A stretch of DNA of 64,000 nt from Peptococcaceae bacterium CEB3 (lineage in GTDB: Bacteria > Bacillota > Desulfitobacteriia > Desulfitobacteriales > Desulfitobacteriaceae): contig LDXJ01000046.1 of NCBI GenBank assembly GCA_001029295.1, positions 1 through 64,000 of the forward strand, given 5' to 3'. Shown here piece by piece: positions 10,632 to 19,115 of the stretch (position 1 is the stretch's first letter; each line of letters starts with the position of its first letter). Under the pieces are notes generated by a model. It was not told where the DNA came from and did not search any database. It worked only from the letters and a program-made list of their open reading frames with translations. Made by a program: the position numbers and the translations under genes.

Positions 10632-10720
10632 GGTCATCCGTTAAGGCATCAATGAATGGCGCAAAACAGTAGCCCGTAAACTTATCTCTTCCGAAGTTGA
10701 CTCGATTTCGCCGGATGACC
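10632..10720 (+). ncRNA. Candidate bridge-RNA region of IS110 element 2
   Basis: The non-coding leader of the second IS110 element contains nine-base inverted arms, GGTCATCCG at 10632 and CGGATGACC at 10712, that can close an 89-base domain directly upstream of the transposase. IS110-group elements place their bridge RNA in this position. The arms are exact; the RNA itself is inferred. Confidence 0.4.
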
Positions 10721-10764
10721 AGTCCCTGCCAGCCCTACAAGTATTTTTGCAGGAGGTACTTCTT

Positions 10765-12018
10765 TTGTTCAAAGTCTTTCGTAAAAACTGCTGTGGACTT
10801 GATGTCCACAAAACCTGGATCTATGCCTGCATCGGTATTACTGATACAAATGGCCGTACTGAGTATAAGCAAGCTCGCTTCTCTTCCTTTTCCAAGGGCC
10901 TTAGAGAGTTGGCTGATTGGCTTGCGAAATTCTCCTGTATCGAAGTTTGTATGGAATCTGCCGGCAAGTTTTGGATTCCCGTATTCAACATCCTTGAAAA
11001 GACCTGTTTTGTTACCCTGGCACATCCCAAGTACACAAAACCTCAAAAAGGAAACAAAACGGATCGCAAAGATGCCAAATGGATCTGTGACCTCTTTATG
11101 TGCGATATGATCAAACCCAGCTTTATCCCTTCTCCTGTAATCAGGCATCTCCGTGACCTGATGCGTTACCGCTTCAAGATCACAAATATGCTGACCGGCG
11201 AGAAGAACCGTGCCCAGAACTGCCTGACTGTTTCCAACTTAAAGCTCGATGATGTCTTCAGTGATGTCTTTGGAAAGTCTGCCAGATCTATCACTACCTA
11301 CATCCTTGACCACCCCAGTGAACCCTTTGATGTCGCTCCCTTTGTCAATGGACGCTGCAAAACCCCTATCGAAGAGATCCAGGATGCCGTGGATGGTGCG
11401 ATTTCTCCCGAGCAGGCTGTCAAGCTGCGTCAATGTCTCGCACACATCGATGAACTTGAAAACCACAAAAGGGAAATCGAGCAGGCAATACTTTTACTTG
11501 TACAACCTTTTTCAGCCATTCTGGATTTACTTCGTACCATTCCCGGGCTCAATTCCAATCCGATGACTGCCATTGCCATTCTCTCTGAGATTGGTCCGGA
11601 CATGTCCGTGTTTCCGTCATCTAAGAATCTTGTTTCTTGGGCTGGATGCTGTCCACGCAATGATCAGAGTGGAGGAAAAGTAAAATCCACCCGTATATCT
11701 CGTGCCGGCTGTTATTTGAAACCTCTTCTTGTTCAGGTTGCAAATGCACTTCTCAAGTCTAAGGAACACCCTGAATTCCAAGAGAAGTATCACAGAATCA
11801 AGACCCGCCGGGGTCACAAAAAGGCTATCATCGCTGTCTGCAAGATGCTCTTGACCGCTATCTGGAATATCTTGCATAAGCAGGAGCCATATACCCCCGA
11901 AGGCTTTCTGGAGCACCGCCCTGTCAATGAATCTAAGGTTCTGACGAAGGCGCAGGCTCTGGAACTTCTCAGGAAAAGAGGTTACACAATAACAGACGAA
12001 TCTCCCGCAATCGTTTAA
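10765..12018 (+). CDS. IS110-family transposase, intact
   Basis: This transposase of about 417 residues has the complete IS110 architecture. The N-terminal DEDD domain shows GLDVHKTWIYACI, VCMESAGKFW and NKTDRKDAKW. The C-terminal domain shows IPGLNSNPMTAIAILSEIG, LVSWAGCCPRNDQSGGK and AGCYLKPLLVQ, with the candidate nucleophilic serine. The likely start is TTG at 10765, eight bases after AGGAGGT at 10751; a frame-opening TTG at 10747 lies before that site. No frameshift or stop interrupts it, so this copy may be active. Confidence 0.88.
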   Translation: MFKVFRKNCCGLDVHKTWIYACIGITDTNGRTEYKQARFSSFSKGLRELADWLAKFSCIEVCMESAGKFWIPVFNILEKTCFVTLAHPKYTKPQKGNKTDRKDAKWICDLFMCDMIKPSFIPSPVIRHLRDLMRYRFKITNMLTGEKNRAQNCLTVSNLKLDDVFSDVFGKSARSITTYILDHPSEPFDVAPFVNGRCKTPIEEIQDAVDGAISPEQAVKLRQCLAHIDELENHKREIEQAILLLVQPFSAILDLLRTIPGLNSNPMTAIAILSEIGPDMSVFPSSKNLVSWAGCCPRNDQSGGKVKSTRISRAGCYLKPLLVQVANALLKSKEHPEFQEKYHRIKTRRGHKKAIIAVCKMLLTAIWNILHKQEPYTPEGFLEHRPVNESKVLTKAQALELLRKRGYTITDESPAIV

Positions 12019-12118
12019 TCCGAAAACTCCCAATGTTATTTTTTCCCATCCGCAAAATGTGAATGGTTTGTTTGCTGTGCGCTTTTTACTCCCTAGCCAC
12101 TACCTTTTTGTTTCAAAT

Positions 12119-12740
12119 TTAACTCCTCCCAATCCAGATTCCGAGAATGTCTTTACGGCCTTGAACATCAAAGCCCAAAACGGAGTAAACGGCTTTGCTA
12201 ACAATCCTGTTATCTCTACGGACTTTAAAGTGAATCGCATCCAGAAAAACGATGGGATAGATACGCTCAAGGAGTCTGCACTGCCATTCTGTAACGAATG
12301 GCATGGCTTTGTCTGTGATTTTACTGACCAACTCTACCGAGACGTCAATGCCGTAGATATCGCGCATATGGGCTTCAATGTCTCGAGTCGACATCCCCTT
12401 CGCATACATCGCGATAATCTGCTGTTCGAGTTCACTGCCGTTTTTCTCATATTTCTTGATGATGTGAGGTTCAAACTCACCGTTGCGATCCCGGAGAATC
12501 GCCAGTTCTGTTTCGCCCAGACGCGTCTGGATATTCTTCCTGGAATACCCATTGCGACTGTTGCCTGAATTGTTGCCCTCAACACTGTTTTTTTTCGTAA
12601 CCCAAGTGCTCGCTCATCTCAGTCTCCAAAATCTCCTGCAGGGTGCGTTTAAAGAGGTCTTTGAGCGTGTTGTGGACATCTTCTACGGTCTTGCAGTCCT
12701 TAGCCACTTCACAGGCCAAACGGTCTTTAACATCTTGCAT
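12119..12740 (-). pseudogene. IS256-family transposase, 5' half, frameshifted
   Basis: From ATG at 12740, after AAGGAGTTG, the frame gives the IS256 N-terminus (LFKRTLQEILETEMSEHLGY). It breaks in a run of eight T (eight A on the coding strand) at 12588-12595. Reading with seven A restores NSVEGNNSGNSRNGYS, RLGETELAILRDRNGEFEP and then MYAKGMSTRDIEAHMRDIYG. The protein ends near the first catalytic aspartate region (VFLDAIHFKVR), so about half of the normal 400 residues is gone. The cut side faces the intact IS110 element, which may have caused the truncation. Confidence 0.85.
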
Positions 12741-12800
12741 AAATGATCAACTCCTTATTGGTGGTTTTTACCATTTACACAAAACTTAAAATGTCCTCAT

Positions 12801-12879
12801 CGATTCCTGCTGATGTAGTTCAAATCCCCAGGGGACGGTCAAGAGACGGTTGGCACACCTACTTTTTCACGGCAGTCTA
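12801..12879. repeat. 79-base inverted repeat, left copy
   Basis: This stretch matches the reverse complement of 14341-14419 with only three differences in 79 bases. The pair faces inward around the zinc dehydrogenase gene. Because the right copy abuts a DDE transposase remnant, both are probably the same terminal segment of one IS type. Confidence 0.85.
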
Positions 12880-13179
12880 ATTAAGGGTAAGGCTTCTTTT
12901 AGGTACCTGCAATGGCCTCTGTAATTTTGGGGATTCCTCTATATGGAAAAGTGGGGAGTTTTGTTTGCAGCTTTGTCTATTCTTTTATGCAACCTTCCGG
13001 TTGCGACTGTCCGGTACCTGCTTGCAGGTTCTGGTCATCTTCCTGCCGAAGTTTGACCTGATCAGTCGCTCCGTCGAAGCGCTCATCGGTGTCGTCCTTC
13101 CCTTGATGAATCCAGGCATCATAACGGCGCTGACTTCTCCCGCAGCATACGGTTTCCCCACAACCTACTCCTCGGCCTC
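12880..13179. other. Spacer without recognisable gene
   Basis: A 114-codon frame spans part of it on the plus strand but has no ribosome site and no family resemblance. The sequence between the inverted repeat and the diverged repeat appears to be decayed mobile DNA. Confidence 0.5.
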
Positions 13180-13272
13180 AAAGCATCCTCGAATCTTGGC
13201 CTCATTCCACTGTAAGGACTGGAACGAGAGAACAACACCTCCACTACACGAATGGGACTGCGAATCGCCGCT
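13180..13272. repeat. Diverged direct repeat, copy B
   Basis: This is the partner of the stretch at 679-770 in the same orientation, with shared blocks ATCCTCGAATC, TAAGGACTGGAACG and CGAATCGC. Its right end touches the stop codon of the zinc dehydrogenase gene at 13271. Confidence 0.6.
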
Positions 13273-14284
13273 AGTTGACATCTATAACAACTTTGATGGC
13301 ATCAGGTGACATCTTAGCCATACGGAAGCCGTCCTCTATATCTTCAAGAGAATATTTATGAGTAATCATTTCCTTAAATTGTTCTTTTCGACCGGTGAGT
13401 ATTTCTAGTGCGGTCGGAAAAACATGTGCGTATCGAAAAACTGAAATAACATTAATTTCTTTAGTTATCAGTTGAACTATGGGTACTTCTTGTGTACTAT
13501 TTCCGCTTAAACCTAGTTGTACAATTTGCCCACCGGGCGTTACGAGTTTTGAAGCAGATATTAACGCGCTAGGAGATCCTGAACATTCAAAGGCAATATC
13601 GTAAAGGCTATCATTCGAAACGAAATCTAGTGATGTAGCAACTAGTTGGGCCCCAAACTTTTGTGACAGAGATAAGCGTTCTTTTTTAGGGTCTATGACC
13701 GTAATTTTTTTTAAACCTGCTTCTTGAAGAGCTAGCATAACAGATAAGCCGACAACACCAGCTCCGAAGATTACAACACGCTCACCTAGTTCGATGTGGG
13801 AACGTTTAATAGCGTGGATTGCCACAGCCAAAGGTTCAGCTAAAGTTGCTACTTCCATTGGAAGATCATCTGCTATCTTAAATACCTTCGAACAATTAAT
13901 ACTAACATACTCCCTAAAAGCTCCGTCAACGGGTGGTGTCGCGAAGAATTGGATACTTTGACATAAGTTATATCTACCTTTTAGACAATGATTACAATGT
14001 CCACACGGAACTCCAGGCTCAATAATTACTCTATCTCCAGGTTTCAGAGATGTAATTTTAACTTGGTTACCCATTGAAACTATTTTACCTGCAACCTCAT
14101 GTCCCAAAATTAAAGGGCTATTTACGACAAAGTTTCCAATCCTGCCGTGTTCCCAATAATGGATATCAGAACCGCAAACACCGACACATTTAACTTGAAT
14201 TAAAACTTCATTATCCCCGGGTTCCGGAATAGGAATTTCTTCGCTTACGAGTCTCTTTATACCCTTCAAATAAACGGCCTTCAT
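13271..14284 (-). CDS. Zinc-dependent polyol/sorbitol-type dehydrogenase
   Basis: This is a 337-residue medium-chain dehydrogenase of the sorbitol/xylitol/threonine dehydrogenase type, oxidising a secondary hydroxyl with NAD. Catalytic zinc ligands lie in VCGSDIHYWEHG and ILGHEVAGK. The structural zinc cluster is complete, with four cysteines in CGHCNHCLKGRYNLC. The NAD fold is seen at VVIFGAGVVGLSVMLA and the acidic strand end VIDPKKE. A GGGAGGG site precedes ATG. It probably serves the sugar or polyol pathway of the island to the right but is now isolated between IS remnants and inverted repeats. Confidence 0.88.
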   Translation of the reverse strand: MKAVYLKGIKRLVSEEIPIPEPGDNEVLIQVKCVGVCGSDIHYWEHGRIGNFVVNSPLILGHEVAGKIVSMGNQVKITSLKPGDRVIIEPGVPCGHCNHCLKGRYNLCQSIQFFATPPVDGAFREYVSINCSKVFKIADDLPMEVATLAEPLAVAIHAIKRSHIELGERVVIFGAGVVGLSVMLALQEAGLKKITVIDPKKERLSLSQKFGAQLVATSLDFVSNDSLYDIAFECSGSPSALISASKLVTPGGQIVQLGLSGNSTQEVPIVQLITKEINVISVFRYAHVFPTALEILTGRKEQFKEMITHKYSLEDIEDGFRMAKMSPDAIKVVIDVN

Positions 14285-14340
14285 AAGGCATCCCTCCCAA
14301 ACTTAAACAAACTATAGAATTATTGGTACTAGTACTTAAC

Positions 14341-14419
14341 TAGATTGCCATGAAAAAGTAGGTGTGCCAACCGTCTCTTGACCGACCCCTGGGGATTTGA
14401 ACTACATCAGCAGGAATCG
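14341..14419. repeat. 79-base inverted repeat, right copy
   Basis: This is the reverse complement of 12801-12879 with three mismatches. It lies 33 bases beyond the end of a transposase remnant (14453) and is probably the terminal part of that element. Confidence 0.85.
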
Positions 14420-14452
14420 CTGTCATTGAACGGGTGTATTCCTTAGAAATTC

Positions 14453-14995
14453 TTAATTCATAGCGGCTAATCTTCTTAAATTATACATCAGTATACCAAG
14501 TCCCACCCAGATATTGACTCCACGGTATCCTCTGAGCAGACTCCTCTCTAGGCTATATTTGCGTCTCAAGATGCTAATGGTTCCTTCTCCACCTACACGC
14601 CATGCTTGTAGACGTCGAAACCATCTTTGCCTTTCATGGGTTTGTCGTTTCTGGGTTTTCTTGCCCTTCGTTGGGATGGATATTCGCTTTACCCCCAGTT
14701 CTGTTAAAGCTGCTTCATTCCTACCACTGCTGTAACCACGGTCAGTGGCGACAGCGTAAGGGATAACGTCCAGTGTTTTCGATGTAGCGTCCCGGTGCAC
14801 AAGAGCAAACTTTCATCGCTGGGGTTGCCTATATGGATTTCGTAATCCGTAACCGACCGTCCTCGTTTTCCGTGATTTCGGTCTTATAGCCAAATTCCGT
14901 AGGATTCTCCAATTTTCCCTTCCGGATAGGCCTTGCGTCAGCGTCGTAGAGGCTAACGACCCGTTCTGGAATGTGTGTTTGTCCGCCGTTTACCT
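14453..14995 (-). pseudogene. DDE transposase remnant, C-terminal half
   Basis: The intact stretch (14453-14800) reads as a transposase C-terminus: ATDRGYSSGRNEAALTELG, RISIPTKGKK, ERQRWFRRLQAWRVGGEG and RRKYSLERSLLRG. The part before it, in a different frame near 14850-14995, reads VSLYDADARPIRKGK and NPTEFGYKTEI, which precedes those motifs in intact relatives. At least one frameshift and an in-frame stop separate them, and the N-terminal half is missing. It resembles IS5/ISNCY-type elements; the exact family is uncertain. Confidence 0.75.
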
Positions 14996-15044
14996 AGAGC
15001 GATGCAGTTAGGTAGGTCTGGAATCCGCTGAACACCACCAAAAC

Positions 15045-15818
15045 TCAAACTATTGAATATCCGCCATCAATAACGATTATCGACCCTGTAACATAAGAGG
15101 ATGCTTCTGAAGCCAAATAAACCGCTAACCCTCCCAATTCCTCAGGTGTTCCTACCCTTTTTTGAGGAGTTAAATCTATCCAAGTTTTCCCCCACTCGGT
15201 TGTAAGCCCGTATTTCGTCAATTCAGTCGAAATATACCCCGGCGCAATGGCGTTCACTCTTATATTATGCATAGCCCACTCCATGGCCAGACTTTTTGTT
15301 AAATGGCTTACAGCGGCTTTAGCAGCGTTGTATGAGCATTGCGGCTGTGGCCAATTCACAATATTAGCTGACATAGATGAGATATTTATGATAGACCCAT
15401 TTTTCTGTTTTATCATTTGTCTTCCAACCTGTTGACACATTAAGAATAACCCATTTAGATTAACATTAATAACATCGAACCAATCAGACCAACTCATTTC
15501 CTCTGCCTTGACATTTCTTACTATACCTGCGTCATTAACTAGGACGTCTATTCTTCCCAGTTGCTTAACAACTTGCTTTACCACTTCTATTACATCCTTA
15601 TTGCTAGTAACATCACCTTTTAAGAAAAATGCGCTGCCTCCGTTTCCCTGGATTTCATAAATTGCGTTTCTGGCAGATACTTCATCCTTGTCCATGATAA
15701 TAATTGTGGCTCCTGCTTCTGCTAAGGCGACCGAAATAGCTTTTCCAATCCCTCTACCGCCACCTGTAATTAAAGCCATTTTTCCTACCAGCCGAAAAGT
15801 GTCAATGACATTACTCAC
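15045..15818 (-). CDS. SDR-family carbohydrate dehydrogenase
   Basis: This 257-residue classical short-chain dehydrogenase has the NAD loop ITGGGRGIGKAI, the NDAG variant of the NNAG motif, the catalytic serine in IINISSMSA and the catalytic pair in YNAAKAAV. The C-terminal GYISTELTK and SYVTGSIIVIDGGYS are family standard. The acidic residue after the second strand (IIMDKDE) suggests NAD rather than NADP. It most resembles gluconate/ribitol/sorbitol-type enzymes. It is the last gene downstream of the ABC importer, separated from it by about 700 bases that hold a broken frame. Confidence 0.85.
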   Translation of the reverse strand: MSNVIDTFRLVGKMALITGGGRGIGKAISVALAEAGATIIIMDKDEVSARNAIYEIQGNGGSAFFLKGDVTSNKDVIEVVKQVVKQLGRIDVLVNDAGIVRNVKAEEMSWSDWFDVINVNLNGLFLMCQQVGRQMIKQKNGSIINISSMSANIVNWPQPQCSYNAAKAAVSHLTKSLAMEWAMHNIRVNAIAPGYISTELTKYGLTTEWGKTWIDLTPQKRVGTPEELGGLAVYLASEASSYVTGSIIVIDGGYSIV

Positions 15819-15903
15819 TTACCCATCTCCCCATCAACCTTAATTCCCGCCAAAACTACACCTACAGAACTTTTAACTTGATTTAGACACTTTAGGTGAA
15901 AAA

Positions 15904-15917
15904 CAACCCGTTTTCAA
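15904..15917 (-). promoter_or_regulatory. Possible CcpA (cre-like) site
   Basis: On the minus strand this reads TGAAAACGGGTTGT, matching the left half of the CcpA consensus (TGNAANCG) but not the final CA. It lies about 90 bases upstream of the SDR start. A similar sequence occurs at 20530. Weak evidence. Confidence 0.2.
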
Positions 15918-16014
15918 GCTTGTTTATTGCGGAACCTCTTGAAGTTTATCACTTTTTCTTCTGAGATAAGATTTTATCTTTACGAGTAGTTTCTTTTCGC
16001 AATGCCGACGGCTA

Positions 16015-16452
16015 GCCGAGAAACAAGTGTGTCCCTATCGGCGAAATCAATCCTGTAACCAGAGACCCAGTGTATAAGCAAGAATACTTAGCCCGTATGG
16101 CCGAACATGGAACTCCTGTTGACATACCGGCAACAAACATTGCATTTTCTATTGAAGATCCAGCGTTCATCCATAGAGGATTATGGAGCCTTTTATCTCT
16201 TCCAGAGCATCGCGCCAAGCACTGGAATGCTCAGGCTACTAGAGACAGCCTTACCCAATTACTAGCAGAAGGTATTCAACGCAGCGTGTTATCTTACTTC
16301 CTCTTGGCAACATGTCGTCAACACGCATCAGTCGAATCGTTGACGGCCTAAGCCGGGACCCAAGAAAAGCTTTTTACCAGGAATGGTGCCGGGAGTCAAC
16401 AGGAATACCTCAACTTCACCTCCAAAGCCAACTTCGTTTTAAATTCTCTTGA
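16015..16452 (+). pseudogene. Unrecognised gene remnant with frameshift
   Basis: This is the only rightward coding-like stretch in the region. The first frame, to 16351, reads CVPIGEINPVTRDPVYKQEY, GTPVDIPATNIAFSIEDPAF and GLWSLLSLPEHRAKHW. Near 16315 a second frame takes over with TRISRIVDGLSRDPRKAF and YQEWCRESTGIPQLHLQ. Amino acid content looks protein-like in both parts. No start codon with a ribosome site is visible, so the 5' end is probably lost. I do not recognise the family; given the surroundings, a mobile-element gene is the likeliest guess. Confidence 0.4.
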
Positions 16453-16547
16453 GTGGTTTCTTTTCCTGCTCCCTCATGGCTTGAATTATAGTTTACTTTT
16501 CACAAAATCTCATGTTTATCTTCTCAGGCTTCTTGGGGTAATTGTAA

Positions 16548-17522
16548 CTAGCCTTGAACTCTAATTCTAACTGCATCAATAATCACAGCTAGGAGAATCA
16601 TCAATCCACCAACCATAGTGACATAGTATGAAGAAATACCTAAAACTTGCAAACCAACCTGTATAACAGTCAACAATAATACACCACCAAGAACACCAAC
16701 AATACTACCTCGGCCACCAGTTAGACTTACGCCCCCAATAACTGCTGCCGCTAAAGTGTACATTAAATAGTCCTGTCCAAATGTCATGGTTACTGCACCC
16801 ATGTACGAAGCCAAAAGAAAGCCTGCAAACCCAGCAAAAGCTCCTGAAATTGTGAAAGCTACTATCCTAACCCTGTCTACACGAATTCCCGAGGTATAGG
16901 CGCTCACAGCATTTCCACCCACTGCATAAAGAGAACGTCCTAGAACTGTTTTGTTCCAAATAACATATACGATTATATAAACTAATAAAAACGCGATTAT
17001 CATAACTGGAATACCGAAAATTGCCTTTTGCCCGACAAAGCTAAAAGCATCGGGGAAGTTAACGATAGACCGTCCTTTAGTCACTGCCAATAGAGCCCCT
17101 TCAAGTATTAACATCATGGCCAATGTCTCGATAAGAGAAACCGCCTTCATACGAGATATTAATAATCCATTAATAACCCCGACTACAGTTCCAATAACAA
17201 TGATTAACAAAATCGCAATAAGCCAATTTAAACCTTTACCCATTAAAAGAGTACCCAGTCCGGCTGCAAAGCCGATAGTACCAACAATTGATAGATCGAT
17301 CTCGCCAATTAAGATGGTGAAGGAAATACCTGCTGTAAGTACTCCGAGAACAGTACCCTGTACCAGAATGTTCTTCAATATACCTTTACTGAAAAATATC
17401 GGATCAAACAATCCCATAACAACTAGCACAATTACAAGAAGGAACCATACAACATTATTGAAAATCAAGTCTCTGCTTTTAAATTTTCTTGTAATTACCA
17501 CTAATTTCTTGGCTAACATCAT
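16548..17522 (-). CDS. Ribose-type sugar ABC transporter permease
   Basis: This is a 324-residue hydrophobic protein of the RbsC/MglC permease family, forming the membrane channel of a high-affinity sugar importer. It has about eight to ten membrane segments and the family stretch NKTVLGRSLYAVGGNAVSA, followed by SGIRVDRVRIVAFTISGAFA and AAAVIGGVSLTGGRGS, which contact the ATPase. Its start overlaps the stop of the upstream ATPase gene by four bases (ATGA), so translation is coupled. Confidence 0.9.
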   Translation of the reverse strand: MMLAKKLVVITRKFKSRDLIFNNVVWFLLVIVLVVMGLFDPIFFSKGILKNILVQGTVLGVLTAGISFTILIGEIDLSIVGTIGFAAGLGTLLMGKGLNWLIAILLIIVIGTVVGVINGLLISRMKAVSLIETLAMMLILEGALLAVTKGRSIVNFPDAFSFVGQKAIFGIPVMIIAFLLVYIIVYVIWNKTVLGRSLYAVGGNAVSAYTSGIRVDRVRIVAFTISGAFAGFAGFLLASYMGAVTMTFGQDYLMYTLAAAVIGGVSLTGGRGSIVGVLGGVLLLTVIQVGLQVLGISSYYVTMVGGLMILLAVIIDAVRIRVQG

Positions 17523-19021
17523 TTAATACCACTCCTAACTGAATCACGCATACGAATCACATCTTCAATATTTAACCCTATACTTATCTCTTCTCTTACC
17601 ACAAGCCCGTTTGCAAAAAACAGCAGTCGATCAGCAACTCTAAGTAATTCCCCATAGTCGTTCGTTAAATACAAAATCGAGACTCCAGATTGGGTTAACG
17701 CGTCCACGCTAGACAGAATTTCCTCGCGACTTTTTATATCTATACCGACTGTAGGTTCATCAAGAATTAGAAGCTTTGGTTTACCCCCCAAAACCTTTGC
17801 CAACACAACTTTTTGTTGATTCCCGCCGCTTAAGCTATTCGCCTCATCTTCTATCGAATTGGCCTTTATGTGTAGTTCTTTTAAGTATTTTTCAGCTACT
17901 TGGGTTTCGAATGTCGAATTCACGAAACCCCACTTCCCCTCGTCTAAGACGGAAAAGCCTACGTTTGCTTTAATTGATAATAAACCAACGAGCCCTTCCG
18001 CATTTCTATCGTACGGTATATATCCTATTCCTTCACGCAACGCTTTCGTTGGAGTCAGTTTCCTAAGAGTTTTACCATTAACTTCAACATTACCACTATT
18101 GAATGACAATAGTCCATATAGGGTTCGACAGATTTCTCTTGCACCTGAACCCGGAAAGCCTACAAGACCTACAATCTCCCCAGGCAAAATTGAAAATGAA
18201 ATATCGCGCATATGAGGACCACATATATTGTTACACTTCACGCTCGTCCTTTCCCCAGTATTCGCTGCCTTTCCTGTTCTACGGTGAAATTCAACTGTCT
18301 CATTAGCTATCAAAGTAGCCAATTTCTCTTCATCGATCTGGCCTTTCAAGTATCCATTAAATATCTCACCATCTCGAAATACACTAATTTCGTCGGACAT
18401 TTTAATAACTTCTTCTAGATAATGAGAAATTAAGATAAATGTTGTCCCCTGTTGGCTCAACTTCGTCACAAACCCGAATAAGCTATCCCTTTCCTCGGCG
18501 GACAAAGAAGTAGTCGGTTCGTCCAGAATAACAACCTTTGCACCCCCGAATAAAGCTCTCACTATGTTAACTTTTCTTTGTTCTATCGTACTGAGTTTCT
18601 TTACTTCTACTCGTGGATCTACATTTAACCCGTATTCTTGCAGTTTCCTTCTTGCTACTCTGAAGACCTCGTTCCAATTTACAAAACCGTAATTATTCTT
18701 AGGCCAAGCCCCAAGGAACACGTTTTCAGCTACTGAAAGATGAGGAACGACACTCGCATCTTGCGTTGCGATGCGTATTCCTAAACGTTGTCTATCAAAT
18801 ATAGACAACTGGCCTATATCCTGGCCTTCAAAAAGCACATCTCCCGTGTCCTGTTTTATTATTCCAGCGATAGTACTTACTAAAGTAGTTTTTCCGGCAC
18901 CGTTTTTACCCACCAGAGCATGAACGCTACCTCTTTTAATACTTAGATTTACCTTCTTTAATGCAAGGGTCGGACCAAACCGCTTAGAAACATTTACGAT
19001 GTCGAGTATGCTCTCCCTCAT
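17519..19021 (-). CDS. Ribose-type sugar ABC transporter ATPase
   Basis: This 500-residue protein has two fused ATP-binding domains, as in RbsA/MglA, and powers sugar import. Domain 1 has Walker A GKNGAGKTT and Walker B VVILDEPTTS, but its signature is atypical (LSTIEQRK). Domain 2 has a degenerate Walker A (GFPGSGAREI), an intact signature LSGGNQQK and LLILDEPTVGID. One competent and one degenerate site is normal for this family. The start is set at 19021, since GGGAGTG lies six bases before it; a GTG at 19036 has no site. Confidence 0.9.
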   Translation of the reverse strand: MRESILDIVNVSKRFGPTLALKKVNLSIKRGSVHALVGKNGAGKTTLVSTIAGIIKQDTGDVLFEGQDIGQLSIFDRQRLGIRIATQDASVVPHLSVAENVFLGAWPKNNYGFVNWNEVFRVARRKLQEYGLNVDPRVEVKKLSTIEQRKVNIVRALFGGAKVVILDEPTTSLSAEERDSLFGFVTKLSQQGTTFILISHYLEEVIKMSDEISVFRDGEIFNGYLKGQIDEEKLATLIANETVEFHRRTGKAANTGERTSVKCNNICGPHMRDISFSILPGEIVGLVGFPGSGAREICRTLYGLLSFNSGNVEVNGKTLRKLTPTKALREGIGYIPYDRNAEGLVGLLSIKANVGFSVLDEGKWGFVNSTFETQVAEKYLKELHIKANSIEDEANSLSGGNQQKVVLAKVLGGKPKLLILDEPTVGIDIKSREEILSSVDALTQSGVSILYLTNDYGELLRVADRLLFFANGLVVREEISIGLNIEDVIRMRDSVRSGIK

Positions 19022-19115
19022 TATGAACACTCCCACTTTTTACGCACGTGTCAGGTAAGTGGAGGCGCTTTAAAGCGCCCCGCCCCACCTTCGCCTTGTC
19101 CTTAAGTTTATCATT

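Noticed and set aside
12965-13309. Plus-strand frame of 114 codons
   Set aside because: Runs through the diverged repeat and into the end of the dehydrogenase gene; no protein resemblance.
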